Shown one piece after another: positions 19,186 to 29,199 of a stretch of 64,000 bases of DNA. A program made the position numbers and the translations under genes. The notes under the pieces were generated by a model. That model searched no databases. It had not been told where the DNA came from and was given only the letters and a program-made list of their open reading frames with translations. Source of the stretch: Akkermansiaceae bacterium. Lineage in GTDB: Bacteria > Verrucomicrobiota > Verrucomicrobiia > Verrucomicrobiales > Akkermansiaceae. Where the stretch lies: assembly GCA_018402445.1 (NCBI GenBank), contig JAGYIT010000017.1, forward strand, positions 434,001-498,000. The letters are read 5' to 3'. Numbering within the stretch: position 1 is the first letter of the stretch; each line of letters begins with the position of its first letter.

Positions 19186-20460
19186 ATGGAATTCACCCAC
19201 CGCCGCACATTCATCAAGGCTGCCGGAGCCACCGCCGCCTTTTCCGCTTTTCCGAACATTCTTCTCGGCGCGCAGGCCAACAACGCGAAGCTCAAGATCG
19301 GCCTGGTCGGCTGCGGCGGGCGGGGCACGGGGGCGGCGCAACAGGCGCTCTCCGCGGATGACAACACGGTGCTCTGGGCGATCGGCGATGTGTTCGAAAC
19401 GCAGATCCCGAAGGCGCTGAACAACCTGAAACGCTTCGAGGGCAGGCTGGAGGCTCCGAAGGAACGGCAGTTTTCCGGGCTGGACGCTTTCCAGAAAGTG
19501 ATCGAGAGCGGGGTGGATGTGATCCTTTTGGCCAGCCCTCCCGGCTTCCGCCCGGAGCACATGCGCGCGGCGGTAGAGGCGGGGAAACATGTGTTCGCGG
19601 AGAAGCCGATGGCGGTGGATGTGGCCGGTGTGAAATCCGTGGTGGAGACGGCGCGGCTCGCGAAGGAGAAAGGCCTCACGCTCCAGCACGGCTATTGCTG
19701 GCGCTTCGACACGGCCGTGCGCGAAGGCTACGGCAAGCTCTTGGCCGGGGAGCTGGGGCGCGTGGTTTCCGTTTACGGCACCTACCTTGGCAATGTGCCG
19801 AAACCCTCGACTTCCATCGACCAGCGCGACCCCACGTGGAGCGATGTGGAATGGCAGATCCGCAACTGGATGGGCCACGAGTGGCTGGCCGGCGGGCCGC
19901 TGCTGGAGCAGGCGATCCACACGGTGGACAAGGTTTCCTGGGCGATGGGCGACGCGGATCCGATCGCGGCGCGTGGCGGCGGCGGACGCGGGCAGCGCGA
20001 GGACGACGGCAATGTCTGGGATCATTACGATGTCACCTACGAGTATCCGGGTGGGGTTTTCTGCCACGTCGGCCAGCGGCAGCACGCGGGCTGTTTCAAC
20101 GAGGTGGTGGACCGGGTGTTCTGCGAGAAAGGCACTCTGGAAGCTCCGGGCCGCGTGTTGATCAAGGATCCTTCCGGCAAGATGACTTGGGCGTTCCGCG
20201 GGCAGGGATCAAACATGTATCAGGTCTGCCACAACGAGTGGTTCGCCGCGATCCGCAAGGGCGAGGAGCTCAACACCGGCGACCTCATGGTCCGCAGCAC
20301 GATGCTCGGCATCCTCGGCCGGGAGGCCGCGCACACCGGCCAGCGGGTGACTTGGGAGCAGCTCTGGAAATCCGAGCAGGATCACGCGCCGGACACGCTG
20401 AAGCTTTCCGACGCGCATCCCGTCGCGCCGGTTCCGAAGCCGGGCGCGCACAAAATCTGA
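19186..20460 (+). CDS. Tat-exported Gfo/Idh/MocA family oxidoreductase
   Basis: RRTFIKAAGATAAFSAFPNIL; KIGLVGCGGRGTGAA; VFAEKPMAVDVAG. Confidence 0.9.
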   Translation: MEFTHRRTFIKAAGATAAFSAFPNILLGAQANNAKLKIGLVGCGGRGTGAAQQALSADDNTVLWAIGDVFETQIPKALNNLKRFEGRLEAPKERQFSGLDAFQKVIESGVDVILLASPPGFRPEHMRAAVEAGKHVFAEKPMAVDVAGVKSVVETARLAKEKGLTLQHGYCWRFDTAVREGYGKLLAGELGRVVSVYGTYLGNVPKPSTSIDQRDPTWSDVEWQIRNWMGHEWLAGGPLLEQAIHTVDKVSWAMGDADPIAARGGGGRGQREDDGNVWDHYDVTYEYPGGVFCHVGQRQHAGCFNEVVDRVFCEKGTLEAPGRVLIKDPSGKMTWAFRGQGSNMYQVCHNEWFAAIRKGEELNTGDLMVRSTMLGILGREAAHTGQRVTWEQLWKSEQDHAPDTLKLSDAHPVAPVPKPGAHKI

Positions 20461-20532
20461 CCGGTCTCGAAATTTCCGGATCAAGCGTTCCCCGTGAAAA
20501 GTCTTGCACCGGGGGAACCCGCGACCTAACCC

Positions 20533-20976
20533 ATGCCCATGGCTCTTGAAACTACATTGATTCTCTTTAAACCCGACGCCCTTGCGAAAAACCTCACCGG
20601 CGAGGTGCTTGCCCGTTTCCAGAAGGAAGGCTTTCTAGTCCGCGGCATCAAGATGATGTCCCTCAGCGACGAAATCCTCGCCGAGCATTACTCACACATA
20701 GCGGATAAGCCGTTTTTCCCCTCGGTTCGCGGCTTCATGCAGGAAACGCCCGTGATCGCGCTCGCGCTCGAAGGCGAGGACGTCATCGCCCGCGTTCGCC
20801 ACCTGCTCGGCCCCACCGACTCCATGGTCGCTGCTCCCGGCACGATCCGCGGTGATTTCGGCTTCAAGGATGCCGACGCGAAGATGCGCAACGTCTGCCA
20901 CGCCTCCGATTCCCCGGAAGCCGCCGCCGCCGAGATCAAGCGCTTCTTCAAGGACGGCGAGATCTTTTCCTACTAA
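20533..20976 (+). CDS. ndk: Nucleoside-diphosphate kinase
   Basis: TLILFKPDALAKNLTGEVLARF ... RHLLGPTDSMVAAPGTIRGDFG ... NVCHASDSPEAAAAEI; start may be the second ATG. Confidence 0.93.
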   Translation: MPMALETTLILFKPDALAKNLTGEVLARFQKEGFLVRGIKMMSLSDEILAEHYSHIADKPFFPSVRGFMQETPVIALALEGEDVIARVRHLLGPTDSMVAAPGTIRGDFGFKDADAKMRNVCHASDSPEAAAAEIKRFFKDGEIFSY

Positions 20977-20981
20977 GGAAT

Positions 20982-21131
20982 TTGGACTGCTACAGCCTGC
21001 TGTAGCTTTCCGCGAGACAGCCTGCTGTCAGCGGCGGAGGACTGGGAGTGGTAGCGCTGCAAGATACCAATGCCGTCCGGCTCGCAGCAGGGCTGCATTG
21101 CCGAAAGCTACAGCAGGCTGTAGCAGTCCAA
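20982..21131. repeat. 150-bp palindromic REP-like element, copy 1
   Basis: 29-bp perfect terminal inverted repeats TTGGACTGCTACAGCCTGCTGTAGCTTTC; nearly identical copy at 21807-21956. Confidence 0.92.
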
Positions 21132-21182
21132 GGTTCCACTCCAAGGTTTTCACTCCAAGGTTTTCACTCCAAGGTTTTCACT
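21128..21182. repeat. Short tandem repeat, 14-bp unit CCAAGGTTTTCACT, about 4 units (first unit shortened)
   Basis: Read directly; overlaps the 3' end of the RAYT gene. Confidence 0.85.
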
Positions 21183-21786
21183 CGCCGTCTTTGCGGGCGA
21201 TTTCGTCGTATCGGTGGCTGGCGATGGTTTTCACCCAAGCTGGGGATACTTCCTTCGTGAAACGCAGGGCGCTGCACCATTTCCAATCCGAACCCTTAGC
21301 CACCAGTCCGTGATGAACGGCATTCTGATGGACATAATGAAGTCGCGCCAGATAGCTCGCCTGATGGGTGAGATGGGTTTCCCGGAAATTCTGCCAGAGC
21401 CGGGTTCTGCCTGGGACGTTTTCCCTGCGGTTGAGCTCCTTGGTGGTGAGGCTGTGGAGTTTCCTCACCGCCTCGCGGAGTGATTCCGCGCCGTTCGTAT
21501 TCTGAGGAATGTGGGCGACGAAATGATAGTGGTTCGACAGCACCGCCCAAGCCTCCAGCTTCCAACCGTGGTTTGCGGCGATGATAAAAAGTGTTTCCTC
21601 GAACCAATCCTTCATGGCGTCGTCCGCCAGCAAGTGTCGCTCTTCCGCCGCCCTAGCGGTCAGGAAGTAGACCCCCGCCGTGCCCAACCGATGTGGCGGG
21701 GCGTGTGGCCAATCCCTAGTTCCTTTGGCGGTCTGCTCGACATTGGGCAGAAAATCCATGGAGTGGTTATGACGGGGTGGGTGCAT
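21178..21786 (-). CDS. REP-associated tyrosine transposase (RAYT)-like Y1 transposase A
   Basis: LEAWAVLSNHYHFVAHIP (HxH), HQASYLARLHYVHQNAVHHGLV (candidate catalytic Tyr); located between two 150-bp palindromic repeats. Confidence 0.85.
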   Translation of the reverse strand: MHPPRHNHSMDFLPNVEQTAKGTRDWPHAPPHRLGTAGVYFLTARAAEERHLLADDAMKDWFEETLFIIAANHGWKLEAWAVLSNHYHFVAHIPQNTNGAESLREAVRKLHSLTTKELNRRENVPGRTRLWQNFRETHLTHQASYLARLHYVHQNAVHHGLVAKGSDWKWCSALRFTKEVSPAWVKTIASHRYDEIARKDGE

Positions 21787-21806
21787 TTGTCGAGCTTGGA
21801 GATGCC

Positions 21807-21956
21807 TTGGACTGCTACAGCCTGCTGTAGCTTTCCGCGAGACAGCCTGCTGTCAGCGGCGGAGGATCGGGAGTGGTAGCGCTGCAAGATACCAATGCCG
21901 TCCGGCTCGCAGCAGGGCTGCATTGCCGAAAGCTACAGCAGGCTGTAGCAGTCCAA
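21807..21956. repeat. 150-bp palindromic REP-like element, copy 2
   Basis: Same as 20982-21131 except for a couple of substitutions (GGACTGGGAG vs GGATCGGGAG). Confidence 0.92.
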
Positions 21957-21976
21957 GTCACAGCCTGCGGCTTGCA

Positions 21977-23029
21977 ATGCGGCGTTCCATGCGGAAGCAT
22001 CACCACGTGTTCGAGACAAAGATCATTGAGGCGACCGACGATGGGATGAAGAAGGCGCAGAACGAAGCGGTCGCTCTTTTGCAGAAGGGCGAGGTCGTCG
22101 CGCTGCCGACGGAAACGGTTTATGGGCTGGCGGCAGATGCTTTCAATCCGGATGCGGTGGCGAAAATTTTCGCAGCGAAGGAGCGTCCGAGCTTCGATCC
22201 TCTGATCGTTCACATCGCCTCGTTCCGGGATCTGGAGCGCGTGGCGGTGGTGTCGGAGGAGATCCGGGCGACGGTGAACCAGCTCGCCAACGAGTTCTGG
22301 CCCGGGCCGCTCACGATCATTTTGCCCAAGACTCCAGAAGTGCCGGACATCGTGACCAGCGGTCTGCCGACGGTGGGCGTGAGGCAGAGCGGGCATCCAA
22401 TTTTCAGGGCGATCAACAAAGCGCTGGGCAACCCCATCGCCGCGCCGAGCGCGAACCGCTTCGGGCGCATTTCCCCGACCTCCGCCTCCGCTGTGATGAA
22501 GGAACTCGGCGGGCGCATCCCGCTGATTGTCGATGCGGGCGCTTGTAACGAGGGCTTGGAAAGCACGATCATCCGCATCGAGCCGCGCGAGGGCAAGAAG
22601 CCGATTTTTTACCTCCACCGCGCCGGCCCGATCACCAAGGAGCAGCTTCAGAAATTCGGGAAAGTGGAGAAGGCCAAACCCGCCGACAAGCTCCAGGCTC
22701 CCGGCGAACTGGAAAGCCATTACGCGCCGCTCACACCTTTCCGCCTCATCGAGAAGCCATCCGATTTCACGCCGGAGATCGGCAAGACCTACGGCCTGCT
22801 CAGTTACACCGGCGAGGAGGGCGGCGAGTTCGTCCGCGCGCACCGCTGGGACAACGTCGTCGCGCTCAGCCCCGGCAGCGGGAAACTCGCCGAGGCCGCG
22901 ATCCGCCTGTTTTATGCGATGCGAGAGATGGACGAGATGGAACTCGACGAGATCATCGCGGAACCCGTCACCGAAACCGGCCTCGGGGTCGCGATCATGG
23001 ATCGGTTGCGGCGGGCTTCGGCGAGGTGA
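21977..23029 (+). CDS. L-threonylcarbamoyladenylate synthase (Sua5/YrdC family)
   Basis: KGEVVALPTETVYGLAADAFNPDAVAKIFAAKERP ... SANRFGRISPTSA ... Sua5 C-terminal domain; ORF opens at 21923 within the repeat. Confidence 0.92.
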   Translation: MRRSMRKHHHVFETKIIEATDDGMKKAQNEAVALLQKGEVVALPTETVYGLAADAFNPDAVAKIFAAKERPSFDPLIVHIASFRDLERVAVVSEEIRATVNQLANEFWPGPLTIILPKTPEVPDIVTSGLPTVGVRQSGHPIFRAINKALGNPIAAPSANRFGRISPTSASAVMKELGGRIPLIVDAGACNEGLESTIIRIEPREGKKPIFYLHRAGPITKEQLQKFGKVEKAKPADKLQAPGELESHYAPLTPFRLIEKPSDFTPEIGKTYGLLSYTGEEGGEFVRAHRWDNVVALSPGSGKLAEAAIRLFYAMREMDEMELDEIIAEPVTETGLGVAIMDRLRRASAR

Positions 23030-23032
23030 GGA

Positions 23033-23215
23033 TCAGTCCTCCGTTTCGATTTCGAGGCCTTGTGTGTAGCGCAGGAATTCGTCTTTTGCCTCGCCCTGCC
23101 ACAGGCCGTTCGACTCCGCGGCGGCATACCAGAGTTCTGCGGCGCGCTCGCATTGCCTGAGCAGGCTCGCAGCCCCGGGTTTATCTTTCCAAAGGGCGGG
23201 CGGGTATTTCCGCAT
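23033..23215 (-). CDS. Small hypothetical protein (60 aa)
   Basis: Uninterrupted ORF with plausible composition in the gap between two genes; no family recognised. Confidence 0.3.
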   Translation of the reverse strand: MRKYPPALWKDKPGAASLLRQCERAAELWYAAAESNGLWQGEAKDEFLRYTQGLEIETED

Positions 23216-23348
23216 GAAAATCAGGAGCTTGTTTCGCGAAATTGCCAGTCATGCGGAAGTGGAAGCGGAAGATGTGGCATGTCGCAACACATGCCTGCAT
23301 CCTGCCCCGGGAAACGGCAATTCAAGGAAGCCGTTGGGCGGGCGGGAA

Positions 23349-24326
23349 TCATTCGAGGTTAAGTTTTCCTCTTCTTTTTCCCCAGCCATCCGCCGCGACG
23401 GCTAGCAGGATCACCATGCCCTGGATCGCTTTCTCCCAATACGGCGGCTGGTGGAAATGGGTCAGCGCCGGGTTCACGTTCGCCAGCAGCATCATTCCCA
23501 ACAAAACGCCCCACACCGTCCCTCGCCCGCCGCCGATCGCCACGCCGCCGACCACCGCCGCCGCGATCGCCTTCAGCTCTAGGCCGTCGCCGCCGTTCGG
23601 CTGCACCTGCGGGGATTGCGCGAGGTTCAGCGCCGCCGCCAGACCCACCATCCCGCCCATCAACGCGAAGGCCCGGAAAGTTACCACCTTAGGTCTGATC
23701 CCGGCGAGCCGCGCCGCCTCCGCGTCGCTGCCTGTGGCGTAGAGGAACCTCCCGGCCGCGCTGTGTTTCATGGCCCAAGCCGCCGCCAGCAGCACCGCCA
23801 GCGCCACCGCGATCACCACCGCCTGCCCCGCCCCCTGACCCAGTCCGAACCATTGTACGCCCTCCGGCAAATCCAACAGCCGCCCCTTCCGCCACAGCCG
23901 CAGCGCCTCCTGCCAGGTCACCATCGTCGCCAGCGTCACCACGATGCTCGGCAGCCCTAGGAACGCCACCAGAGCCCCGTTCAAAGCCCCCATCAGCGCG
24001 CCCGTTAAAATCCCGGCAAGCACCGCCGCCCCCACCGGCAACCCGGACGAAGCCACCAGCCCCGCCACCACCGCGCACACGCTGAACTGCGCCCCGATCG
24101 AGATATCGATCTGCCGGGTGATGATCACCAGCGCCACCGCCACCGCCGCCACCAGCGCGGGCATCTGCGAGGCCAGCCGCGAAACGAACGGCTGTCCGTC
24201 GAAAAAGTTCGGCGCGAACACCCCCAGCGCCGCCATCAGCAGCACCAGCGCCACCCCCACCGCCATTTCCCGGGAAGCTCCCTTCATCCGGAGCACCAGC
24301 CAAGATTCGCGTTCATTGGCGTTCAT
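23349..24326 (-). CDS. Sugar ABC transporter permease (ribose/rhamnose-type, BPD_transp_2)
   Basis: Multi-TM; GALNGALVAFLGLPSIVVTLATM ... YATGSDAEAARLAGIRPKVVTFRAFALMG. Confidence 0.85.
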   Translation of the reverse strand: MNANERESWLVLRMKGASREMAVGVALVLLMAALGVFAPNFFDGQPFVSRLASQMPALVAAVAVALVIITRQIDISIGAQFSVCAVVAGLVASSGLPVGAAVLAGILTGALMGALNGALVAFLGLPSIVVTLATMVTWQEALRLWRKGRLLDLPEGVQWFGLGQGAGQAVVIAVALAVLLAAAWAMKHSAAGRFLYATGSDAEAARLAGIRPKVVTFRAFALMGGMVGLAAALNLAQSPQVQPNGGDGLELKAIAAAVVGGVAIGGGRGTVWGVLLGMMLLANVNPALTHFHQPPYWEKAIQGMVILLAVAADGWGKRRGKLNLE

Positions 24327-24355
24327 TCGCGGTTAAAAATTCAAGGGAGAGCGCG

Positions 24356-24428
24356 TGGAGCATAGCGGAATCGAACCGCTGACCTTTTCATTGCGAACGA
24401 AACGCTCTACCAACTGAGCTAATGCCCC
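24356..24428 (-). tRNA. tRNA-Ala (anticodon CGC)
   Basis: Cloverleaf by eye: GGGGCAT/ATGCTCC acceptor with the alanine identity G3:U70 pair, anticodon loop TTCGCAA, T arm AGCGGTTCGATTCCGCT. Confidence 0.93.
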
Positions 24429-24654
24429 TCTCACGCTTAGTTTCGAGAAAAGCCCGACCATCCCCGGAAATCAAGAGGAAGTTCGGCACACCCGAAACGG
24501 CAGGCAAAGGTCGGCGGTCGTTTGCACGGCATGATGTTGAGCAGGCTCGTTCGAGGCGGGGCAGCTCGTGGTGATCGGCATCGCCTATCGCTGGTGGCAG
24601 TGTGGTGGAAGCGGGAAAAATACCGGCGCATGATCGCGCGGTCGGCTTCGGCGC

Positions 24655-25290
24655 TCATCGCCTTGTCGGGGCTTTACTGGGCGGCTTTGCGTATCGCAGG
24701 GTGATGGCTACTTCTTCCGGGTCACGCCGGGAGCTTCCGATTGCTTCGGAAAGCGCCGCCACCGCCCGGTCGGTGGGATAATCGCACTCCAGCGGGAGAT
24801 GGATGAATCCAGCGGGAATGTATATGCCGTTTTCCAAGAGATAATCCATCGCGCGGAAGAAAATCTGGTTGCAGAGGTAGCGGCCGGGGTCGTCGGAAAA
24901 CGCGACGGGGTGGTTGAGGGAAAGGAGGCGGTCGTGGATTTCCGCGAGCGGCAGGGTCGAGGGCAGGGACGGGGGCGCGGCGCGGCGGATCGGGCGCGGA
25001 GCGTATTGCCGTCCGGCGATGTCGGGGATGCGGAAATCAAGTTCGTTCCAGGCGGTGGTCTCCAAACGGATTTCCTGGCTGCCGCCCGCCTCGCCGAGCA
25101 TGAGAAGGGCGTGAGGTTTGATCTTGCGGATCGCCGAGATCAAACGTGAGGGAGCGATCACCGCATCCACCGGCAGGATGCGGGAATGGATGCCGGGAAA
25201 TGATTTCCGCAAACCCGCCAAGGCCAGCGAGGAGGCGTTCTGCTCGCGCCCGCCGAAGGGGCCGAAGGCGGTGACGAGAAGTTTCATCAC
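24655..25290 (-). CDS. pcp: Pyroglutamyl-peptidase I-like
   Basis: MKLLVTAFGPFGGREQNASSLAL ... SDDPGRYLCNQIFFRAMDYL ... AGFIHLP. Confidence 0.88.
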   Translation of the reverse strand: MMKLLVTAFGPFGGREQNASSLALAGLRKSFPGIHSRILPVDAVIAPSRLISAIRKIKPHALLMLGEAGGSQEIRLETTAWNELDFRIPDIAGRQYAPRPIRRAAPPSLPSTLPLAEIHDRLLSLNHPVAFSDDPGRYLCNQIFFRAMDYLLENGIYIPAGFIHLPLECDYPTDRAVAALSEAIGSSRRDPEEVAITLRYAKPPSKAPTRR

Positions 25291-28200
25291 TTCAGGCCCG
25301 AGAGGTATTCCACGAGATCGCGGAGCTGGCGCGGGGTGAGGATGTCTCCCATCGGCGGCATGGTGGAGATGGGGTCGGTGCGGGATTCCACCGCCTCAAG
25401 GTTCAGCACCAGCTCTTTTTTATCTGGCAGGATGAGGGAGAGAAACCGCCCCTTTTCCTCTTTTAGTGCACCGGCGTGCGTGGTGCCGTCCTTCATTTTC
25501 ACGCTCACGATGCCGTAGCCGGGCGTGATCTCCGCCTGGGGATCAATGAGGGATTCCAGGATGTATTCGCGGCCTTTTTTCCCGACCTCCGTGAGAGGCG
25601 GGCCGACCTCACTGCCCTCTTTCTCCACCCGGTGGCAGGCGACGCATTGGGCGGCGAGGTGCTCGTTGAAAACGATCTCGCCGAGTTCCGCATCGCCGCC
25701 GTGGAGGGAGGCGATGTTCGGGTCGAGTTTCATTTTTGCATCAGGGAGGGCTTCGCTGAGCTCGATGAGGAGAAAGGGGTCGGGCTTGGTCAGGATTTTT
25801 TCGAGAGCGGTAGGCTTGAGTTTTCCCAAGAGGCGGACGGCTTCCTGTTTCTCCTGGATGTCATCGGTTCCGGTGAGGGCGGCTTCGGCGTAGGCGATCA
25901 CGGCGGCGGGATCAAACTCGGCGAGAAGAGAGGCGGCGCGGGCGCGGAGCTTCGGGTTGGAGTCTGCTAGAAGTTTGGGGAGCGTGTTGCGGAACACCGG
26001 GCGATCCGCCCTTTCCAAGGCTTCGAGCGCCTGGAGCCGTGATCTGGTTTCGGCCGCGGGATCGAGCGCCTGCTTTTCCATCTCCTTGCGGTCGGCGACG
26101 ATGCCGAGTTTTTTCGAGACGAGAGCCGCCGCCGCCGAGACTTCCGGCTTGCGGTCGCTCTGCAGGGCGACGGCAAAGGGCTGGTAGGCGGCTTTCGCCA
26201 CCTCCTTGTCGGCGGGCTTGAGCGGATCGTGGCGGCCATCGACGGGGTTCAGTTCCGAGGCTTCCGGCCAGGAAGCGAGGGCTTCGAGGGCGGCGATGCG
26301 GAGGGAGGTTTCCGCGAGTTCATCAGCCGCGAATTCAGCTAGGCGGGCGGCGGATTCCGCATCGGCGAGGGTTCGATTCGCAGCGATGGAGCGGCGGGCG
26401 GCGGGGGTCGTGGCCTTCGGGTTTGTGCGGATCAGCTCGGCAAGCGCGGGGTAGGCGGCGGTGATGGCCGGATCGTCGAAGATCGCGTGGGCGGCTTCGG
26501 CGAACACCTTGGGATCCGCGTCGGAGAGCAGTTTCGCGGCGAGCGGTGAGGAAATTCGGCGGAAGGCAACGGCGGCGGCGAGGCGGACGGCAGGGCTTTC
26601 GTGGGTGAGGGTTTTGGCGGCGATTGCCTCGGCGGGCGAGGCGGTCAGGGCGAGGACTCCTGCGTGGCGAAGGTAGGCGTCCTTGTTATCGTTTTCGGCG
26701 AGCATCGTGATCACCGCGTCGATGGCGGTGGCGTCGCCGGTTTTCCCCATCGCGGTGGCGGCCATGAAACGGACGCGCGGGCTTTCGTCGGCGAGCATTT
26801 TGGTGAGAATCGGGTTGGGGCCTTTCATGGTTTCGCCGGCGTGCTTGGCGGCCTGGGCGCGGAGTTCGGGATCGTCGGAGGCGGCGAGGCTGTGGAAGGC
26901 TTTCTCGAAAAACCTGCCGTCCTGGGTGAGCGCCCAGGCCGCGTGGATGCGGGCGAGCTGGCCGGATTTTTCGGAGGCGACGACCTGGTGGAGCTCGGCG
27001 ATGGCTTTTTTCTCCGCTAGCGCCCACTGCGCGTCGAGACGGACGCGCATGTCGGCGTGGGACAGGCGTTTTACTAGATCCGTAGTAGAAATATCCTTGG
27101 TGCCCGCCCTCAGCATCGCGGCGACCTCCTTGCGCAGCTCCGAAGCGGCTTCCTTGGGATCGTCGAGTTTCCAGACCGCGCCTTTTTCATTGAGCGGGTA
27201 GCTACCCGCCCAGTCGGCGGAGTAGAGCGCGCCGTCGGGGCCGAAGTTGATGCCGACGTTCATGGGGCCGCTGTAAACGACGTGTTCGTCTGTCATCTCG
27301 AAGGTCGCGCCTTTGGGTTTGACCTTGAAGGAGCGGAGGTTGCCTTTCGGGAACTCGGTGACGAAAAACGCGTCGGCGTATTTCGCGTTGAGGGCGGTGC
27401 CGGGGTTGTAGGCGAAGCCGGAGGGGCCGTCGGAGTAGTTGCTGCTGGTGGGCGTGATGTAGGCGGGCTGGTGCTTGCCGGAGGGTTCCCAGATGCTCTC
27501 CGCCATCCATGGGTTGTAGGCGGATCCACGGTATTGGTAGTAGTTCCGCCAGCCGGTGTCCGAGCCTTCGGTGATGTGGAGGAAACGCTCGCGCTCGCCC
27601 TTGAAGTCGGCGTCGTTGTCCACAGAGAAAAGGTTGCCGTATTTGTCGAAGGCGATCTCCTGCGGGTTGCGCAGGCCGCGGGCGAAGATCTCGAAGCCGG
27701 AGCCGTCGGGATTGCAGCGCAGCACGGCTCCCTCGTGGGGCGCGTAGTGGTTTTTCCCGTCCTTGTCGGTGACGTTGACGCCTTTGTCGCCGATCGACCA
27801 GTAGAGCTTTCCGTCGGGGCCGGGGATCAGGCCGTGCATGTCGTGGCCGGCGTAGGCGATGTGGACTCCGAAGCCGTGGGCGATGGCCTCGCGCTTGTCG
27901 GCCTTGCCGTCGCCGTCGGTGTCGCGGAGTTTCCAGACATCCGGGGCGATGGTCGCGTAAACATCGCCGCGCCATGCCAGCGTTCCCGCCGCGATGCCGG
28001 TGACCTCGGTGTTGAAGCCCTCGGCGAACACGTTCGAGGTGTCGTAAACCCCGTCGCCGTCCTTGTCGGTGAGGCGGATGATCTTTTCGGAGAGCGCTGT
28101 GAGGTCGCGGATGTCGGTCTTGCCGTCCTTGTTTTGATCCTTCAGCGATGTGCCTTTGAAATCATTCTTCCCGTCGAGCTGCGCCTCGAAAAACGCGCGT

Positions 28201-28469
28201 TTCTCGGCAATCGAAGTCAGAGCCACATCGCGCGGCACCCAGCCGAATTTCACGAACTCGCGGATATCGAGGTCGGCGGTCTTGCGGCGGGCGGTCTCGG
28301 TCACGTAGATCGTGCCGTCCACATCGACCGAGACGGAAACCGGGTTTTTCAGCAACGGCTGCTCGGCGACGAGGGAGCGCTCCAGGCCGTTCGCGGCGGG
28401 GAAGGTTTCGGCGGCAATGGCCGAAACGCTGAGAAGCTGGAACGCTGAAAGGCAGAGTGTTGCGCGCAT
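25287..28469 (-). CDS. PVC-type heme-binding CxxCH protein with membrane-bound dehydrogenase-like propeller and HEAT repeats
   Basis: N-term propeller; HEAT region; C-term LAAQCVACHRVEKEGSEVGPPLTEVGKKGREYILESLIDPQAEITPGY. Confidence 0.9.
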   Translation of the reverse strand: MRATLCLSAFQLLSVSAIAAETFPAANGLERSLVAEQPLLKNPVSVSVDVDGTIYVTETARRKTADLDIREFVKFGWVPRDVALTSIAEKRAFFEAQLDGKNDFKGTSLKDQNKDGKTDIRDLTALSEKIIRLTDKDGDGVYDTSNVFAEGFNTEVTGIAAGTLAWRGDVYATIAPDVWKLRDTDGDGKADKREAIAHGFGVHIAYAGHDMHGLIPGPDGKLYWSIGDKGVNVTDKDGKNHYAPHEGAVLRCNPDGSGFEIFARGLRNPQEIAFDKYGNLFSVDNDADFKGERERFLHITEGSDTGWRNYYQYRGSAYNPWMAESIWEPSGKHQPAYITPTSSNYSDGPSGFAYNPGTALNAKYADAFFVTEFPKGNLRSFKVKPKGATFEMTDEHVVYSGPMNVGINFGPDGALYSADWAGSYPLNEKGAVWKLDDPKEAASELRKEVAAMLRAGTKDISTTDLVKRLSHADMRVRLDAQWALAEKKAIAELHQVVASEKSGQLARIHAAWALTQDGRFFEKAFHSLAASDDPELRAQAAKHAGETMKGPNPILTKMLADESPRVRFMAATAMGKTGDATAIDAVITMLAENDNKDAYLRHAGVLALTASPAEAIAAKTLTHESPAVRLAAAVAFRRISSPLAAKLLSDADPKVFAEAAHAIFDDPAITAAYPALAELIRTNPKATTPAARRSIAANRTLADAESAARLAEFAADELAETSLRIAALEALASWPEASELNPVDGRHDPLKPADKEVAKAAYQPFAVALQSDRKPEVSAAAALVSKKLGIVADRKEMEKQALDPAAETRSRLQALEALERADRPVFRNTLPKLLADSNPKLRARAASLLAEFDPAAVIAYAEAALTGTDDIQEKQEAVRLLGKLKPTALEKILTKPDPFLLIELSEALPDAKMKLDPNIASLHGGDAELGEIVFNEHLAAQCVACHRVEKEGSEVGPPLTEVGKKGREYILESLIDPQAEITPGYGIVSVKMKDGTTHAGALKEEKGRFLSLILPDKKELVLNLEAVESRTDPISTMPPMGDILTPRQLRDLVEYLSGLK

Positions 28470-28633
28470 GAATTGAGTTCACGCCGGAATCCCGGAAAAG
28501 CAAGCCAACGGCACTTCGTTCTTGAAGCCAAGGTTTCCCTTCTCGGGATCAAAAAAATGAGATTTCCCGCGAGAATCCCCGGCCTTCCGCTGATTAATCT
28601 CGCACGGTGACGCTTCCCGGCAAATTTTCACCC

Positions 28634-29188
28634 ATGAGCCCCGCAAATCCAGATGACCGCTCCAGCGCGTTCCTCGGCCAGATCCTGCATTGCCAGCAGG
28701 ACTTGCGGAACTATCTCCATCACCTCCATCCGCACGCGCAGGATCTGGACGACCTCATGCAGGAAACCTGCCTGAAACTCTGGCAGGAGTTCGAAGACTA
28801 CGATTCCACCCGTCCTTTCCTCCCGTGGGCGATGCGCATCGGGTATTTCCAGGTTCTGCGCTTCCGCAAGACCCGCAGCCGCGACCGCCTGGTATTTTCC
28901 GACGAACTTCTGGAGCTGCTTGTCACCGAGACTCCCGCCGACAGCCAGGCCCAAGCCCTGCGCCACGCCCTTGACGAGTGCCTCGGAAAACTCACCCCGC
29001 GGGCGCGCGAGACCCTGCTCGCCCGCTACGCCCAGGATTCCAGCATCGCCGATCTGGCAAAAGGGCGCCGGCAAAGCGTCCACGCTCTTTACCGCTTGCT
29101 CAACCAAGCGCGCACCCAGCTCACCACCTGCATCCGCAGGCAACTGACCCTTGAGGGCGAGTCGCCGAAACCGCACCCATCCCATTGA
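28634..29188 (+). CDS. RNA polymerase ECF-type sigma-70 factor (PVC lineage type)
   Basis: HAQDLDDLMQETCLKLWQEFEDYDSTRPFLPWAMRIGYFQVLRFRKTRSRD. Confidence 0.85.
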   Translation: MSPANPDDRSSAFLGQILHCQQDLRNYLHHLHPHAQDLDDLMQETCLKLWQEFEDYDSTRPFLPWAMRIGYFQVLRFRKTRSRDRLVFSDELLELLVTETPADSQAQALRHALDECLGKLTPRARETLLARYAQDSSIADLAKGRRQSVHALYRLLNQARTQLTTCIRRQLTLEGESPKPHPSH

Positions 29189-29199
29189 TCTCCCGCCCC

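Noticed and set aside
27282-28448. 388-aa ORF antisense to the PVC heme-binding gene
   Set aside because: Val/Gly-rich antisense shadow of a well supported gene
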